Source of the DNA: JACDCY01 sp964350145
Lineage (GTDB): Bacteria > Gemmatimonadota > Gemmatimonadetes > Gemmatimonadales > Gemmatimonadaceae
Assembly: GCA_964350145.1 (NCBI GenBank)
Contig: CAYGJL010000010.1
Location: forward strand, 1-64,000
Reading direction: 5' to 3'
Length of the DNA: 64,000 nucleotides
In this document: piece by piece, positions 16,971 to 27,497 of the stretch
How the letters are laid out: each line of letters opens with the position of its first letter
How positions within the stretch are numbered: the first letter of the stretch is position 1
Program-made: the position numbers and the translations under genes
Notes under the pieces: generated by a model
Database searches by the model: none
Seen by the model: the letters and a program-made list of their open reading frames with translations, nothing else
Told to the model about the DNA's origin: nothing

Positions 16971-17815
16971 GCGCCCTGCGCCGGCGGAAGGCCGGGAACG
17001 CCGTGATGCTGGGGCTCACTTACGTCGCGGCCGTGCTCGCTACGCTTCCGCTGCTGTTCATCCTCTTCCATCTCCTGCAGAAAGGCGCGAGCACTCTCAC
17101 GCCGGATTTTTTCACGAACATGCCCCGTCCGGTTGGCGAAGCGGGCGGCGGAATGTCCAATGCGATAGTGGGAACGTTGATCCTGATAGCGATCGCGGGC
17201 GCGATCGGACTGCCGGTCGGCATCGGCGCCGGATTGTATCTCGCGGAAAAGCGCGTCGGAGCCCTGGCCATGACGGTGCGATTCCTGTCGGACGTGCTGA
17301 ACGGGCTGCCTTCCATCGTGCTCGGGATATTCGCCTGGCAGTTTCTGGTGCGGCCTTTCGGCAGCTTCTCCGCGCTGGCCGGTGGAATCGCGCTCGGCGC
17401 GATGATGATCCCGCTCGTGACGCGCACTACCGAAGAGATGATCCGGCTCGTGCCGAACTCGCTGCGCGAAGCGGCGCTCGCGCTCGGCTATCCGCGCTGG
17501 CGGACGTCGCTGAGCGTGATACTGCGGACCGCACTGCCGGGGATCGTGACCGGCGCGCTGGTGGCCGTCGCGCGCATCGCCGGCGAGACCGCCCCGTTGC
17601 TGTTCACCGCGTTCGGCAATCAGTTCTGGTCCACCGCGCTCGACGAGCCAATCGCGGCACTTCCGCTTCAGATCTTCGCGTACGCCATCAGTCCGTACGA
17701 CGAATGGCACGCGCAGGCCTGGGCGGGCGCGCTCGTGCTGATCGTCATCGTCCTCATCATCAGCCTCGCGGCGCGTCATGCGACCCGCGCACGGTTTGGC
17801 TCAGCCACTGATTGA
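16967..17815 (+). CDS. pstA: Phosphate ABC transporter permease
   Basis: A 282-residue permease starting at GTG 16967, overlapping the pstC stop by GTGA. Motifs typical of PstA are DVLNGLPSIVLGIFAW, the EAA loop LVPNSLREAALALGYPRW and ARIAGETAPLLFTA. Six hydrophobic segments are visible. It works with PstC and the PstB ATPases. Confidence 0.94.
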   Translation: MSALRRRKAGNAVMLGLTYVAAVLATLPLLFILFHLLQKGASTLTPDFFTNMPRPVGEAGGGMSNAIVGTLILIAIAGAIGLPVGIGAGLYLAEKRVGALAMTVRFLSDVLNGLPSIVLGIFAWQFLVRPFGSFSALAGGIALGAMMIPLVTRTTEEMIRLVPNSLREAALALGYPRWRTSLSVILRTALPGIVTGALVAVARIAGETAPLLFTAFGNQFWSTALDEPIAALPLQIFAYAISPYDEWHAQAWAGALVLIVIVLIISLAARHATRARFGSATD

Positions 17816-18617
17816 TCCCGCGGTGCTTCAGGCACCGGACGACGACCCGTCGGGGAAACCGTGTCTCACGACGCGCGAGCTGAGCGCGTTCTTCGGTCAG
17901 GACCGCGTGGTCAAGGACGTGACGATCGATTTCCGCGACCGGGAAGTCACCGCGATCATCGGGCCCTCGGGATGCGGCAAGTCGACCCTGCTCCGGTGCC
18001 TGAACCGGATGCATGAGACGGTGCCGGGGGCCCGCGCGACGGGAACGGTGACGCTCGACGGGACCGACATCTATGCGCCCGGCGCGGATCCGATCTCGGT
18101 ACGGCGGCACGTCGGGATGGTGTTTCAGCGGCCCACGCCGTTTCCAACTATGTCCATCCGCGACAACGTTGCCGCCGGGCTCAAGATCCTCGGGCGGGGA
18201 GCTCCCCGTGGCATGGAAGCCGAAGGTATCGTCGAGCGCGCGCTCCGCCACGCCGGACTCTGGGAGGAGGTCAAGGACCGCCTCAACGAGAGCGCGATCG
18301 CGCTTTCCGGAGGACAGCAGCAGCGGCTGTGCATCGCGCGGGCGCTCGCGATCCGCCCGCGAGTGATCCTGCTGGACGAGCCGACGGCTTCGCTCGACCC
18401 GCTGAGCGCGCAAAAAATCGAGGAGCTGGTGTACCAACTCAAGCAGGACATCGCGGTCGTGATCGTGACGCACAACATGCAGCAGGCCGCGCGCGTGTCC
18501 GACAGGACCGCGTTTCTGCTGATGGGCGATCTCGTCGAGACCGCGCCGACCAACGCTCTGTTCACGGCTCCGAACGACCCGCGGACCGAAGCCTACATCA
18601 CGGGGAGATTCGGATGA
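17778..18617 (+). CDS. pstB: Phosphate ABC transporter ATP-binding protein, copy 1
   Basis: A 279-residue ABC ATPase: Walker A GPSGCGKST, Q-loop MVFQRPTPFP, signature LSGGQQQR, Walker B VILLDEPTASLD and the H-loop IVTHNMQQA. LRCLNRMHETVPGAR and TEAYITGRFG are PstB-specific. The ATG at 17778 overlaps pstA by 38 bases. A GTG at 17823, giving a 264-residue protein, is an alternative start, and neither has a good ribosome binding site. It is followed at once by a second pstB. Confidence 0.92.
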   Translation: MRPAHGLAQPLIDPAVLQAPDDDPSGKPCLTTRELSAFFGQDRVVKDVTIDFRDREVTAIIGPSGCGKSTLLRCLNRMHETVPGARATGTVTLDGTDIYAPGADPISVRRHVGMVFQRPTPFPTMSIRDNVAAGLKILGRGAPRGMEAEGIVERALRHAGLWEEVKDRLNESAIALSGGQQQRLCIARALAIRPRVILLDEPTASLDPLSAQKIEELVYQLKQDIAVVIVTHNMQQAARVSDRTAFLLMGDLVETAPTNALFTAPNDPRTEAYITGRFG

Positions 18618-19372
18618 CCGGGTCCGCCGTAGCCGCCCGGAATTTTTCCTTCTGGTACGGCAGCAAGCAGGCGCTGTGCGACGTGAACGTGACGGTGCCC
18701 CCGCGCTCGATCATGGCGCTGATCGGACCCTCCGGCTGCGGCAAGTCCACGTTCCTGCGCTCGATCAACCGGATGAACGACACGATACCCGGCGCGCGCC
18801 ACGAGGGCAGCGTGCTGCTCGCGGGTCAGGACGTGTACGCGCCCGGGATGGACGTGGTGCATCTGCGACACCGCGTGGGGATGGTGTTCCAGCGATGGAA
18901 CCCTTTTCCGAAATCCATCTACGACAACGTGGCCTACGGCCCGCGCATCAACCGCGGCCTGAATGGGCGCGAGCTGGACGACATGGTCGAGCGCTCCCTG
19001 CAGCGCGCCGCGCTGTGGGACGAAGTAAAGGACCGTCTCAGGCAGAGCGCCCTGGGGCTGTCCGGGGGTCAGCAGCAGCGGCTCTGCATCGCGCGCGCGC
19101 TGGCCAACCAGCCCGAGGTTCTGCTGCTGGACGAGCCCGCGAGCGCGCTCGACCCCGGCGCCACGCAGAAGATCGAAGAGCTCCTGGTCGAGCTGAAATC
19201 GGAGCTGGCGATCGTGATAGTCACCCATAACCTTCAGCAGGCGGGACGCGTGTCCGATTACACCGCTTTCTTCTATCTGGGTCGCCTGGTCGAATGCGAC
19301 GCTACGGGGCGGCTCTTCACCACCCCGAGCGAGTCGCAGACCGAGGCCTACATCACAGGGAGGTTCGGATGA
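18614..19372 (+). CDS. pstB: Phosphate ABC transporter ATP-binding protein, copy 2
   Basis: A 252-residue paralogue of the preceding gene, sharing Walker A GPSGCGKST, signature LSGGQQQR and the same TEAYITGRFG ending. It differs at the Q-loop (FQRWNPFPKS), the form usual in canonical PstB proteins. The ATG overlaps the first pstB stop (ATGA) and its own stop overlaps phoU. The two ATPases could form homo- or heterodimers with PstCA. Which is used under which condition cannot be told. Confidence 0.92.
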   Translation: MTGSAVAARNFSFWYGSKQALCDVNVTVPPRSIMALIGPSGCGKSTFLRSINRMNDTIPGARHEGSVLLAGQDVYAPGMDVVHLRHRVGMVFQRWNPFPKSIYDNVAYGPRINRGLNGRELDDMVERSLQRAALWDEVKDRLRQSALGLSGGQQQRLCIARALANQPEVLLLDEPASALDPGATQKIEELLVELKSELAIVIVTHNLQQAGRVSDYTAFFYLGRLVECDATGRLFTTPSESQTEAYITGRFG

Positions 19373-20061
19373 CCGCGGCAAGCGAGCCGAGCGGAGGATT
19401 CCGCCACTTTCACGACCAGCTCGCCGAGCTCAAGCAGCGGCTGCTCGACATGTCGGAAAAAGCAGAGCGCCTCGTGGAGCTGGCGGTCAGCGGGCTGCTG
19501 GCGCGCGACCGGGGCAAGGCGGAGCTCGTCGTCGCCGGCGACAAGGACCTCAACGACCTCGAGATCGAGATCGAGCAGCGAGCCATCGCCCTGCTCGCGC
19601 TGCAGCAGCCGATGGCGAGAGATCTCCGGTTCATCATCGGTACGATCAAGATCTCGAACGATCTGGAGCGGGTCGGCGACCACGCGGTCAACATCGCCGA
19701 GTCGTCTCTCCGGCTCATCGATTCCAACACGACGGTCATTCCCGGCCCCGAGCTGGAAGATATGGCCAGACGGGCCCGCGCGATGCTGAGCGACGCGCTC
19801 GATGCCTTCATCAAGGCCGACGGCTCGCTCGGGCGCGAGGTTTGCAAGGCGGACGACGTCGTGGACTCGCTGCACAACTCCGTCTTCCGGATCCTGCTCA
19901 CGCACATGATGGCCGATGCCCGTACCATCACGCCTTCGCTGGAGCTGCTGCTCGTGAGCCGCAATCTCGAACGCGTGGCCGACCTCGCCACCAACATCGG
20001 CGAGGACGCCGTGTACCTGGCCGAGGGCAAGCAGATCAAGCACCACTTCGAGGACGGATGA
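19369..20061 (+). CDS. phoU: Phosphate uptake regulator PhoU
   Basis: A 230-residue helical protein made of two three-helix PhoU repeats. Metal-cluster motifs EIEIEQRAIALLALQQPMARDLR, ISNDLERVGDHAVNIAE and ISNDLER-like NLERVADLATNIGEDAV are intact. PhoU links Pst transport to PhoR signalling and restrains the regulon when phosphate is plentiful. Both ends overlap the neighbouring genes by four bases. Confidence 0.95.
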   Translation: MTAASEPSGGFRHFHDQLAELKQRLLDMSEKAERLVELAVSGLLARDRGKAELVVAGDKDLNDLEIEIEQRAIALLALQQPMARDLRFIIGTIKISNDLERVGDHAVNIAESSLRLIDSNTTVIPGPELEDMARRARAMLSDALDAFIKADGSLGREVCKADDVVDSLHNSVFRILLTHMMADARTITPSLELLLVSRNLERVADLATNIGEDAVYLAEGKQIKHHFEDG

Positions 20062-21623
20062 CCGAAAGGGTCGCGCGCATAGCGGCCATAGACATCGGCT
20101 CCAACTCGATCCGCCAGATCGTCGCGGACGTCGGCAAGGACGGCACGATCCGCGTCGTGGACGAGATGAAGGCTGCGCCGCGCCTCGGCGCGGGCACGCG
20201 GGAGACGAAGCGCATCGACGAGAGCCGGATGCGCGACGCGCTCGAGGTCGTCGGGCGCATGACCACCCTCGCCCGCCAGCTCGGCGCCGAGCGCGTCGAG
20301 GCGGTCGCGACCAGCGCCGTGCGCGACACCAGCAACGGCCAGCTCTTTCTCGACCGCATTCGCGAGGAGAGCGGGCTCGCCGTGCGCGTGCTCGACGGCG
20401 AAGACGAGGCACGCCTGAGCTTTCGCAGCGCGCTGGCGCATTTCGAGCTGGGCAAGGGGCGCGCGGTCGTGCTCGACATCGGCGGCGGGTCGCTCGAGAT
20501 CGCGCTCAGCGCCGACGGCCTGCTGGAGCGGCTGATCTCGCTCCCGCTGGGCGCGCTGCGTCTCACCGAGGAGTTCCTGCCGGCCGAGGTCAGGCGATCG
20601 CGCGTCAAGAAGCTCCGCCGCAAGGTTCGGCGCGCGCTCGCCCGCAAGCTGCCGGTGCGCAACTGGCACGGCGCAACCGTCATCGGATCCGGTGGCACGT
20701 GCACCAACATCGGCGAGATGTATCTCGCGCGCCGCGGCCTGCGCATGGCGCAGACTGTTCAGGGCACCAAGGTGCCATGTGCCGAGATCGAGCGAATTCT
20801 CGACGCGCTGATAGATCTCCCCGCGGATGAGCGCGCCAGGGTGCCGGGACTAAATCCCGCCCGGGCGGACATCATCATCGCCGGAATCAGCGTGATCGTC
20901 GAAGTGCTGGAGCGGCTCGACTCGCCGGAGCTGACGGTGTCGAGCTACGGCATTCGCGAGGGACTGCTGCTGGAGACGGCCCGCGTGCGCCCGACCATCG
21001 CGGATCCCGGAGAGTCGCGCGAGCGGTCGGCCCTGCAGCTGGCCGAGCGGTCGCACTACGAAGAGCTGCACTCGCGGCACGTGCGGAAGCTCGCGCTGCA
21101 GGTCTTCGATCAGATCGGCGAGCGGCTCGGGTGCGAGGAGAGCGAGCGAGCGCTGCTATCCGACGCCGCGCTGCTGCACGACATCGGCTACCACATCAAT
21201 TACGAAGACCACCACAAGCATTCGTACCACCTGATCAGCCACGCCGAACTGCTGGGGATGTCGCCGGTGGAGCAGGTGATCGTGGCCAACGTGGCGCGCT
21301 ATCATCGCGGCCCGCGGCCGAAGAAGACGCACCGCAACTATTCGGGGCTCGACAAACAGTCGCGGCGGGTGGTGAAGCGCCTGTCCGCGATCCTGCGTGT
21401 AGCGGACGGATTCGACCGCGGACATTCGGCGGCGGTGGAGCGCGTGGACGTCGAATGGACCGATGACACGCTGGTGTTGCGGGCATCGCCCTCGGCGCGG
21501 GGCGGCGACGTTCAGCTCGAGCTTTGGGGCGCGGACCGGAAGTCGCGGTTGCTCGCGCAGGTCGCGGGAACGCCGATAGAGATCAGCACGGCTTCCGGCG
21601 CACTGACGCCGGCGGCCGGCTAG
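20058..21623 (+). CDS. ppx: Exopolyphosphatase / Ppx-GppA family with HD domain
   Basis: A 521-residue protein of the ASKHA fold. It has IAAIDIGSNSIRQIV (phosphate 1), a catalytic-Glu region VATSAVRD then EDEARLSF, LDIGGGSLEIAL (phosphate 2) and VIGSGGTCTNIGE. The C-terminal part is an HD-type domain with LLHDIGYHINYEDHHKHS. It removes terminal phosphate from polyphosphate or hydrolyses pppGpp. The overlap with phoU and the nearby ppk favour the polyphosphate role. Confidence 0.9.
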   Translation: MTERVARIAAIDIGSNSIRQIVADVGKDGTIRVVDEMKAAPRLGAGTRETKRIDESRMRDALEVVGRMTTLARQLGAERVEAVATSAVRDTSNGQLFLDRIREESGLAVRVLDGEDEARLSFRSALAHFELGKGRAVVLDIGGGSLEIALSADGLLERLISLPLGALRLTEEFLPAEVRRSRVKKLRRKVRRALARKLPVRNWHGATVIGSGGTCTNIGEMYLARRGLRMAQTVQGTKVPCAEIERILDALIDLPADERARVPGLNPARADIIIAGISVIVEVLERLDSPELTVSSYGIREGLLLETARVRPTIADPGESRERSALQLAERSHYEELHSRHVRKLALQVFDQIGERLGCEESERALLSDAALLHDIGYHINYEDHHKHSYHLISHAELLGMSPVEQVIVANVARYHRGPRPKKTHRNYSGLDKQSRRVVKRLSAILRVADGFDRGHSAAVERVDVEWTDDTLVLRASPSARGGDVQLELWGADRKSRLLAQVAGTPIEISTASGALTPAAG

Positions 21624-21656
21624 CTCGGCGGCGTGGCGGCTCCATGGAGCCGCAGC

Positions 21657-22049
21657 TTATGACACGGAGCGTGAACGCAGCGGGGAGACGGTCGCGAGCA
21701 GGTCGAAGTCCCGGTCGCGGTGCAGTACAGTGAGGTCGTGGCGGAGCGCACACGCGGCGATGAGGCAATCCACTCCCGAACGAACGGTGAGCCCTGCCCG
21801 CCGTGCCCCGCGATAGAGCTCCGCAGCTTCCAGGAAAATCTCCCGCCGCAAAGGCGACTCCACCATGGTGAGCGAGAGCATGGAGTCGCGCGCCAGCCGG
21901 TATGCCCGCTCGTCCCGAAACCCCTGCAGCACTTCCTGAACGATGGGCAGGCAGGTGACGATTTCGTCTATCCCGGCCAGTTCGGGCAGCCGCAGGCGGC
22001 TGCCCTTGCGGAAGACCTCGATCCAGACCGAAGTATCAAGAAGCAACAC
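21657..22049 (-). CDS. vapC: VapC-type PIN-domain toxin
   Basis: A 130-residue PIN-domain protein, expected to be a Mg-dependent RNase. The acidic residues of the site are visible: Asp in LLLDTSVWIEVF, Glu in IVQEVLQGF, and Asp in RSGVDCLIAACAL, followed by LHRDRDFDLL. The GTG start at 22049 lies inside the end of the antitoxin gene (14-base overlap), the usual VapBC arrangement. Confidence 0.85.
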   Translation of the reverse strand: MLLLDTSVWIEVFRKGSRLRLPELAGIDEIVTCLPIVQEVLQGFRDERAYRLARDSMLSLTMVESPLRREIFLEAAELYRGARRAGLTVRSGVDCLIAACALRHDLTVLHRDRDFDLLATVSPLRSRSVS

Positions 22050-22263
22050 GCTTGCGACGCGGTGCGGGCCGATCGTCGCGCATCTCCGCCAGATCGCCTT
22101 GCCAGAGGCCCGAGCCGGCCAAGTCGAGGATGCGCCCCGCGCGAACCAGCCGCACGAACTCCTCCAGTGCGCGCCCGACGGTACGGGAGTACGTGGCTTC
22201 CCCGCTGAGCCGCATCGCTTCCTGCAGCAGCTGCTCATCAAGCACAAGATTTGTGCGTTTCAT
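22036..22263 (-). CDS. vapB: VapB-type antitoxin
   Basis: A 75-residue protein starting MKRTNLVLDEQLLQEAM, a ribbon-helix-helix DNA-binding segment as in VapB/type II AHT antitoxins. The C-terminal half (GSGLWQGDLAEMRDDR) is the flexible part that would bind and block the toxin. The pair probably represses its own promoter, which would lie just upstream, between this gene and the end of ppk. Confidence 0.83.
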   Translation of the reverse strand: MKRTNLVLDEQLLQEAMRLSGEATYSRTVGRALEEFVRLVRAGRILDLAGSGLWQGDLAEMRDDRPAPRRKRVAS

Positions 22264-22294
22264 GTGTATAATGTGTACGGGCCTGGAGGGTTCG

Positions 22295-24448
22295 TCAAGC
22301 CTCGCCGACTATCCCCCAGGAATCGACCAGCAGCGTTCTGTGCGTCGCGTGCTCAGGCTCCAGCCCCGGCAGCCTCTGGTCGTACGTCCCGTCGGGCTGA
22401 AGCTCCCACGCCTGCCGGTTGTCCGCGATACAAGTCTCGAGCAGCGACTTGAGTCGTGGCTGCAGCCTTGGATCCTCGACCGGCACGACGCACTCCACCC
22501 GCCGGTCCAGGTTTCGCGGCATCCAGTCGGGCGAGCCGAAGTAGTACTCGGGCTCACCGCCGTTCTCCCAGTACCAGATGCGCGAGTGCTCGAGAAAGCG
22601 GCCGATGATGCTGAGCACGCGGATGCGCTCGCTCACGCCGGGAAGCCCCGGTCGCAGGCAGCAGATTCCGCGCACGATCAGGTCTATCTCGACGCCCGCC
22701 TCCGACGCGCCGTACAACGCTGAGATGATCTCCTCGTCCACCAGCGCGTTCATTTTCGCGATGATGCGCGCCGGCTTCCCTTCCCGCGCGAACCGGGCCT
22801 CGCGCTCGATCATCTCCAGAAAGCGCGCGCGCATGTTCACGGGCGACACCAGCAGCTTGCGGTAGATTTCCTGCCGCGAGAACCCCGTCAGCGCGTTGAA
22901 CAGGTCGCTGACGTCGGCGCCGATCGAAGGGCTGCAGGTGAACAGGCCGAGGTCGGTGTAGATGCGCGCGGTCCTGGAGTTGTAGTTGCCGCTGCCGATG
23001 TGCGCGTACCGCCGGATGCCATCGCCTTCCTTGCGCACGACGAGCGCGGTCTTGCAGTGCGTCTTGAGCCCGGGGAGCCCGTACGCCACGTGCACGCCGA
23101 AGCTCTCCAGCGTCCGCGCCCAGGTGATGTTGTTGGCTTCGTCGAAGCGTGCCTGAAGCTCGACCAGCACCGCGACCTGCTTTCCGCGCTGCGCCGCTTC
23201 CGTCAGCGCGCGCACGATCGCGGTGTCTCCGGACGTTCGGTACAGCGTCATCTTGATGGCGAGCACGTGCTCGTCCACCGCGGCGGCTTCGAGGAACCGC
23301 TCGACGCTCGCGGTGAAGGAGTCGAACGGATGGTGCACCAGGATGTCGCGCTCGCGGATCGCCGCGAACACCGAGCGCGTCGTGTCGTGCAGCTCCGCCG
23401 GAATCACCGGCGTGTACGGCGGATCGCGCAGCTCGGGCACGTCCAGCGACGCAAGGGACATGAGGTCGCCGAGCTCGAGCAGCGGCCCGCTCTCCACCAG
23501 ATCGTCCTCGTGCAGCAGCGCGTCGTCGGAATCGAGATCCTGCTGCTCGGCCAGCTCCTCGCGCAGCAGCGCACGCAGCGCGGGCGGAGTCCCGTCCTGC
23601 AGCTCTACCCGCACGACCTCCGCGAAGCGCCGCTGGAAGACCTGCTCTTCTATCATAGCCAGCAGGTCGGATGTGTCGTCCGACGCGGCCAGCTCCAGAT
23701 CGGAGTAGCGCGTGACACGAAACGCGTGCCACCCGCGGATCTCCATCCCCGGGAAAAGCGCGCCGAGGTTGGCGCCGATCACCTGCTCGAGCGGGACGAA
23801 ATGGTGCGGTCGCCCGAACGGGATCCAACGCGGCAGACTCTTGGGGACTTTCACGCGGGCGAAGTGCTCGGTGCCGCGCTGCGGGTCAAACACCTGTACG
23901 GCGAGCGACAGCGACAGGTTGGAGATGTACGGAAACGGGTGCCCGGGATCGAACGCGAGCGGGGTGAGCACGGGAAAGACCTGCGACTCGAAGAACTCGT
24001 CCACGACTTGCCACTCCGCCGGCTGGAGATCGGTCATCGTGACGAGCCGGATGCCGCGCTCGCCGAGCGCCGGCAACAGCAGATCGTGCAGGCACGTGCG
24101 CTGCCGCGCCATCAGCTCCGCGATTTTGCGGCTGATCGCGTCGAGCAGCGCCCGCGTAGCGACTCCTTCCGCGCTCGGCCGCTCCACGCCGGCGGCGAGC
24201 TGCCGCCGAAGCCCCGCGATCCGGACCATGTAGAACTCGTCCAGGTTCGTCGAGAAGATCGCGATAAACTTGAGCCGCTCGAGCAGCGGATTGCGCTCGT
24301 CGAACGCCTCGTGCAGCACGCGGGCGTTGAATTCGAGCCAGGAGAGCTCACGATTTAACAACGAAGGCGTGACTGGTGACTGGTGACTAGTGACTAGTGC
24401 ACCGCCTCCGTCCTCGTCGTTCTTCGCAGTTCTGCTGTTACTAGTCAC
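22295..24448 (-). CDS. ppk: Polyphosphate kinase 1
   Basis: A 717-residue enzyme that makes polyphosphate from ATP. The Ppk1 N-domain (LLNRELSWLEFNARVL), the PLD-like domains with AIKMTLYRTSGD and YAHIGSGNYNSRTARIYTD (autophosphorylated His region), and VRGICCLRPGLPG are intact. The GTG start at 24448 makes about 30 residues translated from a heptamer hairpin. A TTG at 24361 (LNRELSW) would give the usual N-terminus. I keep the longer form as uncertain. With ppx and the Pst/Pit systems it suggests polyphosphate storage. Confidence 0.92.
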   Translation of the reverse strand: MTSNSRTAKNDEDGGGALVTSHQSPVTPSLLNRELSWLEFNARVLHEAFDERNPLLERLKFIAIFSTNLDEFYMVRIAGLRRQLAAGVERPSAEGVATRALLDAISRKIAELMARQRTCLHDLLLPALGERGIRLVTMTDLQPAEWQVVDEFFESQVFPVLTPLAFDPGHPFPYISNLSLSLAVQVFDPQRGTEHFARVKVPKSLPRWIPFGRPHHFVPLEQVIGANLGALFPGMEIRGWHAFRVTRYSDLELAASDDTSDLLAMIEEQVFQRRFAEVVRVELQDGTPPALRALLREELAEQQDLDSDDALLHEDDLVESGPLLELGDLMSLASLDVPELRDPPYTPVIPAELHDTTRSVFAAIRERDILVHHPFDSFTASVERFLEAAAVDEHVLAIKMTLYRTSGDTAIVRALTEAAQRGKQVAVLVELQARFDEANNITWARTLESFGVHVAYGLPGLKTHCKTALVVRKEGDGIRRYAHIGSGNYNSRTARIYTDLGLFTCSPSIGADVSDLFNALTGFSRQEIYRKLLVSPVNMRARFLEMIEREARFAREGKPARIIAKMNALVDEEIISALYGASEAGVEIDLIVRGICCLRPGLPGVSERIRVLSIIGRFLEHSRIWYWENGGEPEYYFGSPDWMPRNLDRRVECVVPVEDPRLQPRLKSLLETCIADNRQAWELQPDGTYDQRLPGLEPEHATHRTLLVDSWGIVGEA

Positions 24449-24471
24449 AAGTCACTAGTCACTAGTCACCT
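24369..24471. repeat. Heptamer hairpin, GTGACTA / CTAGTCA words
   Basis: The left arm 24369-24399 is GTGACTG twice, GTGACTA twice, then GTG. The right arm 24441-24471 is CTAGTCA, CAAGTCA, CTAGTCA twice, then CCT. The arms are inverted complements around 41 bases. The left arm lies in the 5' end of the longer ppk reading frame, and the right arm overlaps the rhomboid stop codon. Confidence 0.8.
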
Positions 24472-25269
24472 GTTGAGGTGCACATCCGCCGGATGCTTCC
24501 TGTCACCGAAGGCCGCGCCGGCATCGGCGACGAGTGACCGGCGTCGTACAAGCTTACGGTTCTCGAACGCCTTCACGAATAACACTCCCGCAACGAAACC
24601 GCCGACGTGCGCCCAGACGGCGGTCCCGCCGGTCAGCTCCGGCCGCGGACTGAGCTGCGGGAGTCCTTCCAGCACCTGCAACGCGAACCAGTACAGCAGA
24701 ACGATCCAGGCGGGGATGCGAAAGACGCGGAAGAAGATGATGAAGATGAACAACATCCGCACACGGACGCGGGGATACAGCAGCAGGTACGCCCCCATGA
24801 TTCCGGAGATGGCGCCGGAAGCGCCGATCGTCGGGAGCGCCGAGGACGGCTCGACGAAGACGTGCGCGGCCGCGGCGGCCAGGCCGCAGATGAGATAGAA
24901 GACCGCGAACCGGAGCGGACCCATGCTGTCTTCGATGTTGTTACCGAACACCCAGAGGAAGAGCGCGTTGCCGAGCAGGTGGCCCCAGCTGCCATGGAGA
25001 AACATGGAGGTGAGCGGGGTGACCACGTTGATGGGCTCGCGGTCGATCATGCACGCCAACCCTTCCCCGAGCGGCACGCCTGACCCAACGGCCGCCAGCC
25101 GGGTCAACTCGCCGGGCACCATGCCGTAATTGCAGGCGCTGGCCGCCAAGGCATACGAATCAAATCCTCCGCCCTGGACGAGAAACCAGACGGCGAAAAT
25201 CAGCGTAAGGATCACGTAAGTGGCCCACGGTGTCCTTAACGTCGGATTTTCGTCGCCAATTGGAATCAT
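24466..25269 (-). CDS. Rhomboid-family intramembrane serine protease
   Basis: A 267-residue membrane protein with about six transmembrane helices. The catalytic Ser is in GASGAISGIMGAYLL and the catalytic His in WAHVGGFVAGVLF. SMFLHGSWGHLLGNALFLW is the conserved first-loop and helix-2 segment. Rhomboids cut substrates within the membrane, but the substrate here is unknown. It is divergent from dnaK and followed by ppk on the same strand. Confidence 0.9.
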   Translation of the reverse strand: MIPIGDENPTLRTPWATYVILTLIFAVWFLVQGGGFDSYALAASACNYGMVPGELTRLAAVGSGVPLGEGLACMIDREPINVVTPLTSMFLHGSWGHLLGNALFLWVFGNNIEDSMGPLRFAVFYLICGLAAAAAHVFVEPSSALPTIGASGAISGIMGAYLLLYPRVRVRMLFIFIIFFRVFRIPAWIVLLYWFALQVLEGLPQLSPRPELTGGTAVWAHVGGFVAGVLFVKAFENRKLVRRRSLVADAGAAFGDRKHPADVHLNR

Positions 25270-25415
25270 CGCGCCACTATCGAGACAGTGTTAAGTGCCT
25301 GCCATTACGGCAGGATAATCAGGCCCCCGAGTTGCTACTGATAGCCCCGATAAATCGTTGGCGCGCACGTCGTTAGCCAACAGCCAATAGCCAACAGCCA
25401 ACAGCGAGCCCCTCA
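25270..25415. promoter_or_regulatory. Divergent region rhomboid / dnaK with small hairpin and heptamer repeat
   Basis: This gap must carry the dnaK and rhomboid promoters. A short dyad CCTGCC-ATTAC-GGCAGG lies near 25301-25317, and a heptamer run occupies 25372-25405. No CIRCE element (TTAGCACTC with its inverted partner) is seen, so HrcA control of dnaK is not supported. Confidence 0.4.
25372..25405. repeat. Heptamer run CCAACAG / CCAATAG before dnaK
   Basis: From 25377 the words are CCAACAG, CCAATAG, CCAACAG, CCAACAG. They match the right arm of the hairpin ahead of thiD. Only one arm is present here. It ends ten bases before the dnaK ATG, and no Shine-Dalgarno sequence is visible between. 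Confidence 0.7.
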
Positions 25416-27359
<1,944 letters not shown>

Positions 27360-27380
27360 GCGTCTAAGTATCCGAGGGAA

Positions 27381-27420
27381 AAAATGGGCGGGTCAGGTGA
27401 CCCGCCCATTTTCGTCTTTC
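27381..27420 (+). terminator. Rho-independent terminator after dnaK
   Basis: A perfect 15-base stem (27381-27395 with 27398-27412), beginning AAAATGGGCGGG and ending in CCCATTTT, with a two-base loop and then TTCGTCTTTC. The A/T ends make it potentially bidirectional. Confidence 0.9.
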
Positions 27421-27497
27421 CAGATGGCGCACGTCTACACACTTCTTGACAAGAGCTCCCGCGGCGACGATAATCGCAAAATAAGCCCCGGGCCACA

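Noticed and set aside
25270..25415. CIRCE operator for dnaK
   Set aside because: The TTAGCACTC/GAGTGCTAA pair is absent; only a short unrelated dyad is seen.
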